Below are positions 42,614 to 50,643 of a stretch of 51,004 nucleotides of DNA, piece after piece. How positions within the stretch are numbered: the first letter of the stretch is position 1; each line of letters starts with the position of its first letter. This DNA comes from UMGS1312 sp964631595 (GTDB taxonomy: Bacteria > Bacillota > Clostridia > Oscillospirales > CAG-272), in NCBI GenBank assembly GCA_964631595.1, contig CAZVXL010000013.1, forward strand, positions 1-51,004, read 5' to 3'. Below the pieces are notes generated by a model that had not been told where the DNA came from, did not search any database, and worked only from the letters and a program-made list of their open reading frames with translations. Position numbers and translations under genes: made by a program.

Positions 42614-43972
42614 TTAATTTTTGAGGCTTTGCAGAGGTGCGGGTATCCTGCCGCCGCGCGCGATAAACTTGCTCGGGCTGAGCCTTGCTCTGAGAGGCAT
42701 TACGGGTCCCGAGCCGAGAAGTCCGCCGAACTCCAGCTCGTCTCCGACATCCTTGCCTATCGCGGGAATGAGTCTTACCGCGGTGGTCTTGGAGTTCACC
42801 ATTCCGATCGCCGCCTCGTCCGCAATTATCGCGGAAATAACGTCGGCGGAGGTATCTCCGGGGACTACTATCATATCAAGTCCGACGGAGCAGACCGATG
42901 TCATCGCCTCCAGCTTCTCAATGGAGAGATCTCCCGAGCGTGCCGCCGCTATCATGCCGGCATCCTCGGATACGGGAATGAACGCGCCGGAAAGTCCGCC
43001 CACGTGGGAGGACGCCATTACCCCGCCCTTCTTCACCGCATCGTTGAGCAGTGCAAGTGCGGCGGTGGTTCCGTGTATTCCGCAGATCTCAAGTCCCATT
43101 TCCTCAAGTATATGCGCGACGGAATCTCCGACGGCGGGAGTGGGCGCAAGAGACAGATCCACTATACCGAAGGGAACTCCGAGCCGCTTTGACGCCTCGG
43201 CTCCGACGAGCTGTCCCATTCTGGTGATCTTGAATGCGGTGCGCTTGATTATATCGGACACCATGCTGAGGTCCCCGTCGGGGCACTTCTTAAGAGCCGC
43301 ACGGACAACTCCGGGGCCCGAAACTCCGACATTGATCACGCAGTCCGGCTCACCGACGCCGTGGAAGGCGCCCGCCATAAAGGGGTTATCCTCGGGAGCG
43401 TTGCAGAATACAACAAGCTTTGCACAGCCTATGCAGTTGCGATCTGCGGTGATCTCGGCGGCGCTTCGTATAACCTTACCCATCATGCCGACGGCATCCA
43501 TATTGATGCCCGCCTTGGTGGAGCCTATATTCACGGAGGAGCAGACCCTCTCGGTGCTTGCAAGAGCCTCGGGGATCGAAGCTATCAGCTCGCGGTCTCC
43601 CGCGGAAAAGCCCTTGTGGACGAGGGCGGAATATCCGCCGATGAAGTTCACTCCGATCTCCTTTGCGATGCGGTCAAGAGTCAGGGCGTATTTCACCGGA
43701 TCTCCGCCGGAGGATGCGGCAAGCATCGCTATCGGCGTGACCGACACACGCTTATTGATTATCGGAATACCGTACTTTTCCTCGATCTCCTCTCCGACGG
43801 AGACAAGCTTGCCCGCCAGACGAAGCACCTTGGCGTAGATCTTGTCGCAGGCGCGGTCGATATCGCTGTCGGCACAATCGAGGAGGGAGATACCCATGGT
43901 TATCGTGCGGATATCGAGATTTTCGTTTTGGATCATGGAAATGGTTTCCATGATGTCATTAAGATTCAGCAT
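42614..43972 (-). CDS. PFL family protein (UPF0210)
   Basis: A 452-residue member of UPF0210/DUF711. The near-invariant start (MIQNENLDIRTITMGISLLDCADSD split across residues about 13-37) and the segments SVNIGSTKAGINMDAVGMMG and NVGVSGPGVVRAAL are unmistakable. The fold resembles the pyruvate formate-lyase barrel, but the glycyl-radical site is absent. Function is unknown. Across Firmicutes it follows the UPF0237 ACT protein, as here with a gap of 16 bases. Confidence 0.94.
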   Translation of the reverse strand: MLNLNDIMETISMIQNENLDIRTITMGISLLDCADSDIDRACDKIYAKVLRLAGKLVSVGEEIEEKYGIPIINKRVSVTPIAMLAASSGGDPVKYALTLDRIAKEIGVNFIGGYSALVHKGFSAGDRELIASIPEALASTERVCSSVNIGSTKAGINMDAVGMMGKVIRSAAEITADRNCIGCAKLVVFCNAPEDNPFMAGAFHGVGEPDCVINVGVSGPGVVRAALKKCPDGDLSMVSDIIKRTAFKITRMGQLVGAEASKRLGVPFGIVDLSLAPTPAVGDSVAHILEEMGLEICGIHGTTAALALLNDAVKKGGVMASSHVGGLSGAFIPVSEDAGMIAAARSGDLSIEKLEAMTSVCSVGLDMIVVPGDTSADVISAIIADEAAIGMVNSKTTAVRLIPAIGKDVGDELEFGGLLGSGPVMPLRARLSPSKFIARGGRIPAPLQSLKN

Positions 43973-43988
43973 TATTTACGGTGCCCCC

Positions 43989-44258
43989 TCAGATCCTGTG
44001 CATTGAATTGAAGATATCCTCATGCATAACGCGGATATCCATCCCGATATCCGTCGCAAGAGAGGAAAGAGCATCGGACAGCTCATGGAGCGAGCAGGAC
44101 ATACTGCCGATATCGGCAAGCATCACCATTACGAACATATCCTGAAGCACGGACTGAGTAACATCCAAAATGTTGGCATTTTTTTCGGCGCAGATAGCGC
44201 TGACCTTGGCAAGAATACCTACGGAATCCTTACCGATCACGGAAATCACAGCTTTCAC
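43989..44258 (-). CDS. ACT domain protein (UPF0237)
   Basis: An 89-residue single ACT domain protein: KAVISVIGKDSVGILAKVSAICAEKNANILDVTQ. ACT domains bind amino acids; this family is thought to regulate its UPF0210 partner, but no ligand is known. The start is GTG at 44256-44258 with GGAGG at eight bases; an in-frame TTG at 44273 overlaps that ribosome site and is ruled out. Confidence 0.93.
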   Translation of the reverse strand: MKAVISVIGKDSVGILAKVSAICAEKNANILDVTQSVLQDMFVMVMLADIGSMSCSLHELSDALSSLATDIGMDIRVMHEDIFNSMHRI

Positions 44259-44289
44259 AAAACGATCCTCCAAATATTTTTCTCTCTTA

Positions 44290-44318
44290 ATTATAACATT
44301 CCCGACGCCCCTTTACAA
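44290..44318 (-). promoter_or_regulatory. Sigma-A promoter of UPF0237-UPF0210
   Basis: Minus strand TTGTAA (44313-44318) and TATAAT (44290-44295) are 17 bases apart, about 30 bases before the GTG start. Confidence 0.7.
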
Positions 44319-44381
44319 TAGGCATTGTGACGAATTATCGCTCCGCACGGTATATTTTAACAAATAACTTGCTTTTTGCTA

Positions 44382-44410
44382 TTGTGTTGGCGGAAAAAAT
44401 GTAGTAAAAT
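44382..44410 (+). promoter_or_regulatory. Probable promoter of the SGNH surface gene
   Basis: TTGTGT (44382-44387) and TAAAAT (44405-44410) are 17 bases apart, about 38 bases before the ATG at 44448. Confidence 0.5.
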
Positions 44411-44447
44411 AAGGAAAGACCCATTTGGGCTTGAAAGGAACACAAAT

Positions 44448-46259
44448 ATGGTGAATTTCAAAGGATTATTCGCAGTGCTGCTGTCATCGGTCATCTGCAT
44501 CGGTACAGCCGCCTCCGTAGGCGCGGCGGAAAGCGATGAGCTTCGTGTCTCATCGAAGACGAACGGTGCCTATGAGCTTGAGATCGAGCTTGAAAACATC
44601 AGCGACCGTTACCTTGCAAATGTCAGCATTAAGATCGACGGCTCTGAGGAAAAGAGCATAAAGATCGACACAAAAAAGCCGTCCGAGACAAGCGGCACGG
44701 AAAGCGGAGCGGCAAAAAGCGCCTCCGATGCCTCGGATACCGCCGTCTCCGGCACAGATGCCGCTGATGCCGACAAGTATGCGGATCCCTCGGTGCATAC
44801 TGTACGCAGTATCGCCCCCGGAAAGACCAAAACGCTTTATGCAAGCATCTCCGCAGACGAGGATTCTCCCGTGACGGTGCTTCCGACCGAGGAGATACCC
44901 TCTTATACGCTGTGGATCGCCATCGGAGTATTCGCGGTACTTGCGGCGGCGGCTGTCATATTCATAAAGAAGAAAAAGAAAAAAGCCTCGGGCAGCATAA
45001 GCGCCGTGATAGCGGCGGCTCTGCTCATCACCGCTCTCACCGATGCGGGACTCGTCGCCGCCTCTGCGGAAGAAGCCCCCATCACGAGCTCCATGACCGA
45101 GGCTGTCGGTACTGCCGAGACTGCCGAGACTGCGACGGACACAGCCGAGACCGAGCCGGAGGAGGAGTTCCCGTATGAGGGCTCGGTGCATGACACCGTT
45201 GAAACGGAGGACGGTCAGATCAGCATCGACATCTCCGTCGATTACACGGTGGTTCCGCACCCGATCACCGAGGAGCTGAAGGGCTCGCGTATCGCTCCCG
45301 CGACAGACGAATGCAATACTCCCGCAATGGATCAGAGAAGACTTGTGGAAAACGCGGGGCCTCTCACCGATCACAAGATCTACATAGGAAAAAATGACTT
45401 CATGTTCTACGGCGCGGCGATCGACGATTACACCGGAAATTCCGTCATGGTCGATGCCAGATACAAAAAGCTCGCATCCATGATGAACGAGAGAGACACA
45501 TGGGCAAAGGAGAACGGCATCAAGCTGTACCTCGTGATCACTCCGAACAAATCCTCCGTCTACCCCGAGTATGTGCCCAAAAAGCTGACCGCCGCCGAGA
45601 AGACCAACACCGATCTTGCTGTTGAATATCTGGCGGAAAACAGCACGGTGGAGGTGATCGACCTTCGCGATGCGCTGATCTCGGCAAAAGCCGAATACGG
45701 CGATACCCTGTTCTACAAATACGATACGCACTGGAACAACAACGGCGGATTTGTGGGATACACGGAAATAATGAAGCAGATAGGCAAGAGCGTGAGCGGT
45801 GCATATACTCTCAAAAAGAGCGATTTCACCGTGACCGAGCATGAGACCTACATGAAGGACATGGCATACTATCTGGGATACTACAGCAAGTATAGTGACT
45901 TCGGCCCCGTATACACGCTGAAAAGCGGAATGACCGCAACGATAGGTCAGAAGGTCTCCGACGGCTACTGGGGACAGTACCGCTTCTGCAATATCTGGGC
46001 AGATGGGTATTCCGATGCACTGAAACACATCACCTATGAGAACACCTACAACGAAGGTGCCCCCTCTCTCTACGTCTACCGCGACTCCTTTGCGGTATCT
46101 CTGGTTCACTTCCTCAAGGACAGCTTCCACCGATCGACCTTTGACTGGAGCTACGATTTCAGCAAGAACGAGATCCTTGAATCGGGCGCGGACGTGGTTA
46201 TCATGGAGGTAGTGGAAAAGAATCTGAGTGAGTTCACAAACTCACGTACATTCTCATAA
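44448..46259 (+). CDS. Multi-span surface protein with AlgX/DHHW-type SGNH domain
   Basis: A 603-residue protein. Residues 1-27 form a signal-like helix; 28-150 are an outer segment with a Ser/Ala/Asp-rich linker; a helix at about 154-173 ends in six lysines (174-179); a further helix spans about 184-207; the rest is outside. Residues about 300-590 match the AlgX/AlgJ-like (DHHW) SGNH acetyltransferase domain: YITPNKSSVYP-type strand, YDTHWN with D426 and H428, and YRDSFA with S547. Such domains move acetyl groups onto polysaccharides, usually with an MBOAT partner, which is not seen here. GAAAGG precedes ATG 44448. Confidence 0.82.
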   Translation: MVNFKGLFAVLLSSVICIGTAASVGAAESDELRVSSKTNGAYELEIELENISDRYLANVSIKIDGSEEKSIKIDTKKPSETSGTESGAAKSASDASDTAVSGTDAADADKYADPSVHTVRSIAPGKTKTLYASISADEDSPVTVLPTEEIPSYTLWIAIGVFAVLAAAAVIFIKKKKKKASGSISAVIAAALLITALTDAGLVAASAEEAPITSSMTEAVGTAETAETATDTAETEPEEEFPYEGSVHDTVETEDGQISIDISVDYTVVPHPITEELKGSRIAPATDECNTPAMDQRRLVENAGPLTDHKIYIGKNDFMFYGAAIDDYTGNSVMVDARYKKLASMMNERDTWAKENGIKLYLVITPNKSSVYPEYVPKKLTAAEKTNTDLAVEYLAENSTVEVIDLRDALISAKAEYGDTLFYKYDTHWNNNGGFVGYTEIMKQIGKSVSGAYTLKKSDFTVTEHETYMKDMAYYLGYYSKYSDFGPVYTLKSGMTATIGQKVSDGYWGQYRFCNIWADGYSDALKHITYENTYNEGAPSLYVYRDSFAVSLVHFLKDSFHRSTFDWSYDFSKNEILESGADVVIMEVVEKNLSEFTNSRTFS

Positions 46260-46273
46260 AGGAGGATCCGTAT

Positions 46274-46810
46274 ATGAGAAAATCGGGTATTGCTGCATTT
46301 CTTCTTATCGCCGCGATCTGTCTTACAGCCTGCAAGGCAGGCGGCACGGCGCCCGAGGCGCCGGAGCAGACCGGCACCGCCGCCGAGAGTGTCTCGGATC
46401 TTTCAAGGATCGCGGACAGTGTGCGCGGATATTACGGAGACGGTCTGAGGCTCGTCTTCAAGGAGGACGAGTACAGCGACGAGGTACTCATGTTCACCTA
46501 CGGACTTATGGACGACAGGTACACGGATGCCGTTGAGGACTTCGTCCTCAGCGAATGTGACGGAATGAGCGCGGACACCTTCGCCCTCATCGTATTCAAG
46601 GACGGCACGGAGAAAGCTCTCATTGAGGATGCCGCCGAGGTGATGAAGCGCGAATATGTCACAGCCCTTCAAAAGAAGCTCTCCGCCTACAATCCCGAGG
46701 AATTCGCCGCATCCGACGGATATCGCGTGGAGATACACGAGAATGCCGTGCTGATGGTGATATCCTCCGAGAATACTCAGGAGATAATAGACGCGGTAGG
46801 CTTAAAATAA
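46274..46810 (+). CDS. DUF4358 domain lipoprotein
   Basis: A 178-residue lipoprotein. The signal peptide ends in the lipobox LTAC, so the mature protein starts at C20 and is lipid-anchored outside the membrane. The body, from about residue 50, matches DUF4358, including ALIVFKDGTEKALIEDA and YRVEIHENAVLMVIS. In Clostridia it is commonly found beside the DHHW and MBOAT genes of extracellular polysaccharide acetylation, which fits the gene before it. GGAGG lies 8 bases upstream of the ATG, 14 bases after the previous stop. Confidence 0.88.
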   Translation: MRKSGIAAFLLIAAICLTACKAGGTAPEAPEQTGTAAESVSDLSRIADSVRGYYGDGLRLVFKEDEYSDEVLMFTYGLMDDRYTDAVEDFVLSECDGMSADTFALIVFKDGTEKALIEDAAEVMKREYVTALQKKLSAYNPEEFAASDGYRVEIHENAVLMVISSENTQEIIDAVGLK

Positions 46811-46822
46811 CAGCATCATCAG

Positions 46823-46853
46823 AAATACCCCCTCACAGTGTGAGGGGGTATTT
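46823..46853. terminator. Terminator between the lipoprotein gene and trpB
   Basis: A perfect 14-base stem AAATACCCCCTCAC / GTGAGGGGGTATTT with a 3-base loop; its A/T-rich ends allow use by both converging genes. Confidence 0.85.
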
Positions 46854-46880
46854 CGGCATACAGGGCACAAGGCGCCCGAC

Positions 46881-48098
46881 TTATCTGATGCCGTACTTTT
46901 CGATAACGTAATCCATATCCTTGTCTCCCCTGCCGGAAAGGTTTATGAGGATAGAGCCCTTGCCCATTTCCTTTGCCAGCTTTATGGCATATGCCACGGC
47001 GTGGGAGCTTTCGATCGCGGGGATTATTCCCTCAAGTCGGGACAGGGCGAAGAAGGCGTCGATCGCCTCATCGTCATCGGCTGTCACGTACTTGATCCTG
47101 CCGATATCGTGGAGGAATGCGTGCTCGGGGCCCGAGGAGGGGTAATCAAGTCCGCTCGCCACGGAATACACGGGAGCGGGCTCGCCGTCCTCGTCCTTCA
47201 GCATGATGCTGTTGAAGCCGTGCATAATGCCCTCCGTACCGTACTTGAGGCTTGCCGCATGATCTCCGATCTTCGGACCGCGTCCGAGAGGCTCAACTCC
47301 GTAAATATCCACGGGATCGTTCAGGAAGCCCGCGAACAGACCCGCTGCATTCGATCCGCCGCCGACGCAGGCGACGATCGCATCGGGAAGCTCACCCGTC
47401 ATGGATATGAACTGCTCTCTCGCCTCGATTCCGATAACGCTCTGAAAATCGCGCACCATCATCGGGAAGGGGTGCGGGCCGAGCACAGAGCCGATGCAGT
47501 AAATGCAGTTCTCGTAATCCTTGGCATATGCGGCAAATGCGGCATCGACCGCCTCCTTGAGAGTGGCAAGTCCGTGCGTTACCTCCACAACATTTGCGCC
47601 GAGGATCTTCATTCGCGCAACATTCGGTGCCTGCTTTTTGATATCGACAGTGCCCATGTATATATCGCACTCAAGTCCGAAATAAGCCGCCGCGGTAGCA
47701 AGCGCGACACCGTGCTGTCCTGCGCCCGTTTCCGCGATTATCTTCTTTTTGCCCATGTATTTCGCAAGCAGAGCCTCACCCATACAGTGATTCAGCTTAT
47801 GCGCGCCCGTGTGATTCAGATCCTCACGCTTTACATAGAGCTGAACATTTCCAATCTTACCGGAAAGTCTCTCAAGATGCGAAATGGGTGTGGGTCTTCC
47901 CTGAAACTCCTTGCGTATACGTCTGAGCTCGCTTATAAACTTCGAGGATTTGCATATCGTAAAATATGCCTCCGTGATCTCTTTCATCGCCGCCTTCAGC
48001 TCGTCGGAAACATAGACTCCGCCGTATCTGCCGAAATATCCGTTCTCGTCGGGATAATTCTTAAAATAGGTATCAAAATCAATTCCGTTAAATTCCAT
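46881..48098 (-). CDS. trpB: Tryptophan synthase, beta subunit
   Basis: A 405-residue PLP enzyme that makes tryptophan from indole and serine. The PLP lysine is K101 in NHTGAHKLNH; GAGQHGVA and the phosphate-binding CVGGGSNAAG are intact, and GRGDKD closes the protein. It belongs to the ordinary TrpB1 type. GGAGG lies 8 bases before ATG 48098; the frame extends to 48125 but without that site. No trpA or other trp gene is in the window. The leader holds a Trp T-box (48269-48535) and a 12-codon ORF. Confidence 0.95.
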   Translation of the reverse strand: MEFNGIDFDTYFKNYPDENGYFGRYGGVYVSDELKAAMKEITEAYFTICKSSKFISELRRIRKEFQGRPTPISHLERLSGKIGNVQLYVKREDLNHTGAHKLNHCMGEALLAKYMGKKKIIAETGAGQHGVALATAAAYFGLECDIYMGTVDIKKQAPNVARMKILGANVVEVTHGLATLKEAVDAAFAAYAKDYENCIYCIGSVLGPHPFPMMVRDFQSVIGIEAREQFISMTGELPDAIVACVGGGSNAAGLFAGFLNDPVDIYGVEPLGRGPKIGDHAASLKYGTEGIMHGFNSIMLKDEDGEPAPVYSVASGLDYPSSGPEHAFLHDIGRIKYVTADDDEAIDAFFALSRLEGIIPAIESSHAVAYAIKLAKEMGKGSILINLSGRGDKDMDYVIEKYGIR

Positions 48099-48181
48099 GG
48101 TCTTAACCTCCGCATATTCAAACATTTATTTTTTGGTTTGTGGTATCAAGCGGCTTTCGCTCGCCGTTATTCTGTCTCGGC

Positions 48182-48220
48182 TCAAATTACGCCGCGCAAT
48201 TGTTTTGAAAGTGTTGCCAT
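48182..48220 (-). CDS. 12-codon ORF between T-box and trpB
   Basis: The ORF MATLSKQLRGVI ends in TGA and has a strong ribosome site, GGAGG (48226-48230), five bases before its ATG. It lies after the T-box terminator and 83 bases before trpB, so it would be translated only when the T-box reads through. It has no tryptophan codon, so it is not a classical attenuation peptide. A short G/C-rich hairpin (AGCGG..CCGCT type, about 48148-48168) lies between it and trpB. It may be a real small peptide, a translational leader, or the remnant of a lost gene. Confidence 0.4.
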   Translation of the reverse strand: MATLSKQLRGVI

Positions 48221-48268
48221 AAGCGCCTCCGTCTTAATTCACGCCTCTGTCACGCTGTTTTTTTTGAT

Positions 48269-48535
48269 AAAAAAAGCCTTGACAGAACTTGGTCTGTCAA
48301 GGACGAATAATTATATCCGCGGTGCCACCTTGATTCACGGTAAAGCCGTGCTCTTACGGAATACTGACATATTCCCGACCTCTGACGCGGGTCTCGCGTT
48401 GCAGAATACTTTGCGTTGCATTTCACTGCACCCTCAGCGGTCCATTTGACGACTTGTTTCTTACCCGACTCTCAGCACCACGGGCTCTCTTTGAAGGCAT
48501 CATCGCCGTTATCTCCGCCTCAACGGTTTATTACT
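48269..48535 (-). promoter_or_regulatory. T-box riboswitch, tryptophan-specific, controlling trpB
   Basis: Read on the minus strand: stem I has the AGAGA/GGTGCTGAGAG distal loop motifs, and the specifier codon UGG (48444-48442) sits in the bulge AAATGGACC before the closing strand. The conserved T-box AAGGTGGCACCGCGG lies at 48331-48317. A terminator follows: CCTTGACAGA / TCTGTCAAGG (48277-48302) then seven Ts. Uncharged tRNA-Trp should bind, form the antiterminator and switch on trpB. Confidence 0.93.
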
Positions 48536-48540
48536 CTGTC

Positions 48541-48569
48541 ATTATATCACTGTGCGGCGCACTTGTCAA
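48541..48569 (-). promoter_or_regulatory. Consensus sigma-A promoter of the T-box/trpB transcript
   Basis: Minus strand TTGACA (48564-48569) and TATAAT (48541-48546) are exactly 17 bases apart. The region 48570-48658 between this and rpiB holds nothing further recognised. Confidence 0.88.
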
Positions 48570-48658
48570 CACATTTTTACGATTTTTTCGCGTGACCGCC
48601 TCGAAAGCTCCGTCGCCGCGACGACCACCGTGCCCCTCACCGCTTGCGGCAAGCGGCG

Positions 48659-49117
48659 TCACTGCTTCTCCTCAAGCAGTCGTATCTTCTCCACTCTTGC
48701 GGAATGTCTGCCGCCGCTCTCGAACTCGGCGCCGAGGAATGCATCGACAAGCTCAAGCGCAAGACCGCAGCCCACCACGCGCTCACCGATACAGAGCACG
48801 TTTGCATCGTTATGGATCCTCGTCAGCCTTGCCGAAAACGTATCGGAGCAGCAGGCGGCTCTGATTCCCCTGACCTTATTTGCGGCTATGCTCATGCCGA
48901 TTCCCGTTCCGCACACGAGTATTCCGCCCTCGCACTCACCCGAGGTGATGGCGGCACACACCTTTTCGGCTATGTCGGGATAGTCACAGCTCTCGCCGCT
49001 GTAGGTGCCGAGATCGGTATACGCGATGCCGTTTTGATGCAGATAAGAGATGATGGCGCACTTCAGATTGTATCCGCCGTGGTCACAGCCGATAGCGATA
49101 TTTTTGTCCTTAAGCAT
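48659..49117 (-). CDS. rpiB: Ribose-5-phosphate isomerase B
   Basis: A 152-residue RpiB/LacAB-family isomerase interconverting ribose-5-P and ribulose-5-P. CDHGG (11-15), the catalytic-base cysteine C69 in LVCGTGIGMSIAANK and RIHNDANVL are all present. Related enzymes act on allose-6-P or galactose-6-P, but the lack of a sugar operon favours the pentose role. It is last in the tsaE-tsaB-rpiB run, 17 bases after tsaB, with no visible terminator before the trpB promoter. Confidence 0.94.
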   Translation of the reverse strand: MLKDKNIAIGCDHGGYNLKCAIISYLHQNGIAYTDLGTYSGESCDYPDIAEKVCAAITSGECEGGILVCGTGIGMSIAANKVRGIRAACCSDTFSARLTRIHNDANVLCIGERVVGCGLALELVDAFLGAEFESGGRHSARVEKIRLLEEKQ

Positions 49118-49134
49118 ATAAACCTCCGAATGAT

Positions 49135-49839
49135 TCAGTTTCCGTTCCGCTCGGCAAGCTCACGCTCAGCCTGAGTTCGGCGCAGATATGTCGGTCTTGC
49201 GGAAGCGGCGGAGAAATCCGCATCTCCCGCTTCACTCCTGTATTTTGAAAGAGCCAAAAGTCCTGCGGCATACGCAACATCGGTACAGCGATCCGCAGTG
49301 ATCGCCGCCACGCAGACGGTCGAGTGAGATGAGAGATACACCTCGGCTCCGTCACCGACCAAGTAGATCGGCTCCTCTCGTCCCCTCAGATATGCCTCCG
49401 TCTCATCTCCCGATATATTCATATCCTCGCTCAGCCGAGTCAAGCCGTCGTCGCCGTTTTCGAAAAACGCAGTATAGTAGCAGTCGCGCCTTGCATTTAT
49501 TATCGGGCAGATGATGCCGCGCGCGAATGTCAGCCCCGCCGCCATTGCCTCAAGAGAGGACACGCCGACACACGGAATGTCGCGACCGAGCGCAAGCCCC
49601 TTTACGGTGGCGGCGCCGATCCTCACTCCGGTAAACGAGCCCGGTCCGGCGGTATAGGCAAGCAATCCGAGCTCGGATACGCTCTTTCCCGCCTGCCGCA
49701 TGAGAAAATCCACTGCGGGAAGCAGCGTGGTGCTGTGCTTATTTCCTATATTAAGTGTAATATTTCCGAGGAGAGTATCCTCCTCCGACAGTGCCGCAGA
49801 CATGGTTTGAGAGGTACTGTCAAGTGCCAACACAAGCAT
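49135..49839 (-). CDS. tsaB: tRNA threonylcarbamoyladenosine biosynthesis protein TsaB
   Basis: A 234-residue ASKHA-fold protein that partners TsaD in making the t6A modification at A37 of ANN-decoding tRNAs. ALDSTSQTMSAAL, the HSTTLLPAVDFLM region and TAGPGSFTGVRIG are characteristic. The C-terminal about 30 residues extend past the usual core but are not unusual in Clostridia. The ATG abuts the tsaE stop with no gap, so translation is coupled. tsaD and rimI are not in the window. Confidence 0.93.
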   Translation of the reverse strand: MLVLALDSTSQTMSAALSEEDTLLGNITLNIGNKHSTTLLPAVDFLMRQAGKSVSELGLLAYTAGPGSFTGVRIGAATVKGLALGRDIPCVGVSSLEAMAAGLTFARGIICPIINARRDCYYTAFFENGDDGLTRLSEDMNISGDETEAYLRGREEPIYLVGDGAEVYLSSHSTVCVAAITADRCTDVAYAAGLLALSKYRSEAGDADFSAASARPTYLRRTQAERELAERNGN

Positions 49840-50313
49840 TTATATTCCTCCGTTCGGCTCGCAAAGGAAATCGGGCAGTCTTACGGTCAACCGCCTCTCC
49901 CCTTCGCCGAGCTTTTCAATATACACGGACACCCTATCCGACGGAGCATCGTCTCCGAGGACGGAGCTCCACTCCACGGCGCATACGCCCTCCGCCAAGT
50001 AATCATCGAAGCCTATGCCGTACAGCTCATCCCCGACGTCGGATATGCGGTACAGATCGAAATGAAACAGCGGGAGCGTGCCGCTGCGGTATTCGTTTAC
50101 AACGGTGTAGGTGGGGCTCTTTACCCTGCTTTTCGGTGACAGCACCGCCGCCAATCCGCGGACAAGCACGGTCTTCCCCGCCCCCATATCCCCGTCAAGG
50201 GCGATATAGCACGGCTTGCCGTATTTCGCCGCAAGCTCTCCGAGCCGTCTGCCGACCTGCTCGACCTCCGCCTCCGAGGAAGCCTCGACTGTATATATCC
50301 GTTCAAATGCCAT
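49840..50313 (-). CDS. tsaE: tRNA threonylcarbamoyladenosine biosynthesis ATPase TsaE
   Basis: A 157-residue P-loop ATPase that drives the TsaB-TsaD complex of t6A synthesis. Walker A is GDMGAGKT (41-48), with the family segments SPTYTVVNEY and FHFDLYRI and the late EWSS. ATG 50313 is preferred over the TTG at 50316. It is first in the tsaE-tsaB-rpiB run; no strong promoter was picked out in the A/T-rich gap before it. Confidence 0.94.
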   Translation of the reverse strand: MAFERIYTVEASSEAEVEQVGRRLGELAAKYGKPCYIALDGDMGAGKTVLVRGLAAVLSPKSRVKSPTYTVVNEYRSGTLPLFHFDLYRISDVGDELYGIGFDDYLAEGVCAVEWSSVLGDDAPSDRVSVYIEKLGEGERRLTVRLPDFLCEPNGGI

Positions 50314-50458
50314 CAAGTCATCCCGTTTCCGTATACTGATCTGTTTTTTCTTATTCTACCACAAATACGAAAAAAGTTCAACCCTTGTGCAAATTATGTC
50401 GCACGATCACGCCCGATAAAAAAATTTCAAAAAACTCAGACTTTTTTGAAAAATAGTA

Positions 50459-50487
50459 TTGACATTTGCTCCGATATTTGGTATAAT
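50459..50487 (+). promoter_or_regulatory. Consensus sigma-A promoter of tRNA-Leu
   Basis: TTGACA (50459-50464) and TATAAT (50482-50487) are exactly 17 bases apart; a T/A-rich stretch lies before the -35 like an UP element. Confidence 0.9.
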
Positions 50488-50518
50488 CTTTCTCGCAGTC
50501 CGGAACACTGGGTTGTAT

Positions 50519-50603
50519 GCGAGAGTGGCGGAACCGGCAGACGCGCACGTTTGAGGGGCGTGTGGTTAACACCGTACGGGTTCAAGTCCCGTTTCTCGCA
50601 CCA
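50519..50603 (+). tRNA. tRNA-Leu (GAG anticodon)
   Basis: An 85-base class II tRNA. Acceptor GCGAGAG pairs with TTCTCGC; the anticodon arm CACGT-TTGAGGG-GCGTG gives GAG; the long variable arm TGGTTAACACC is typical of leucine; the T arm is ACGGG-TTCAAGT-CCCGT; CCA is encoded at 50601-50603. Confidence 0.96.
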
Positions 50604-50608
50604 CGAAA

Positions 50609-50643
50609 AGGCTCTTTTGCTTCATGGCAAAAGAGTCTTTTTT
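50609..50643 (+). terminator. Terminator after tRNA-Leu
   Basis: A 12-base stem (50609-50620 with 50627-50638, one G-U pair), six-base loop, then seven Ts. Confidence 0.9.

Noticed and set aside
44550..46130. 526-codon minus-strand frame over the SGNH gene
   Set aside because: The opposite strand has a signal peptide, catalytic motifs and a ribosome site; this frame has none.
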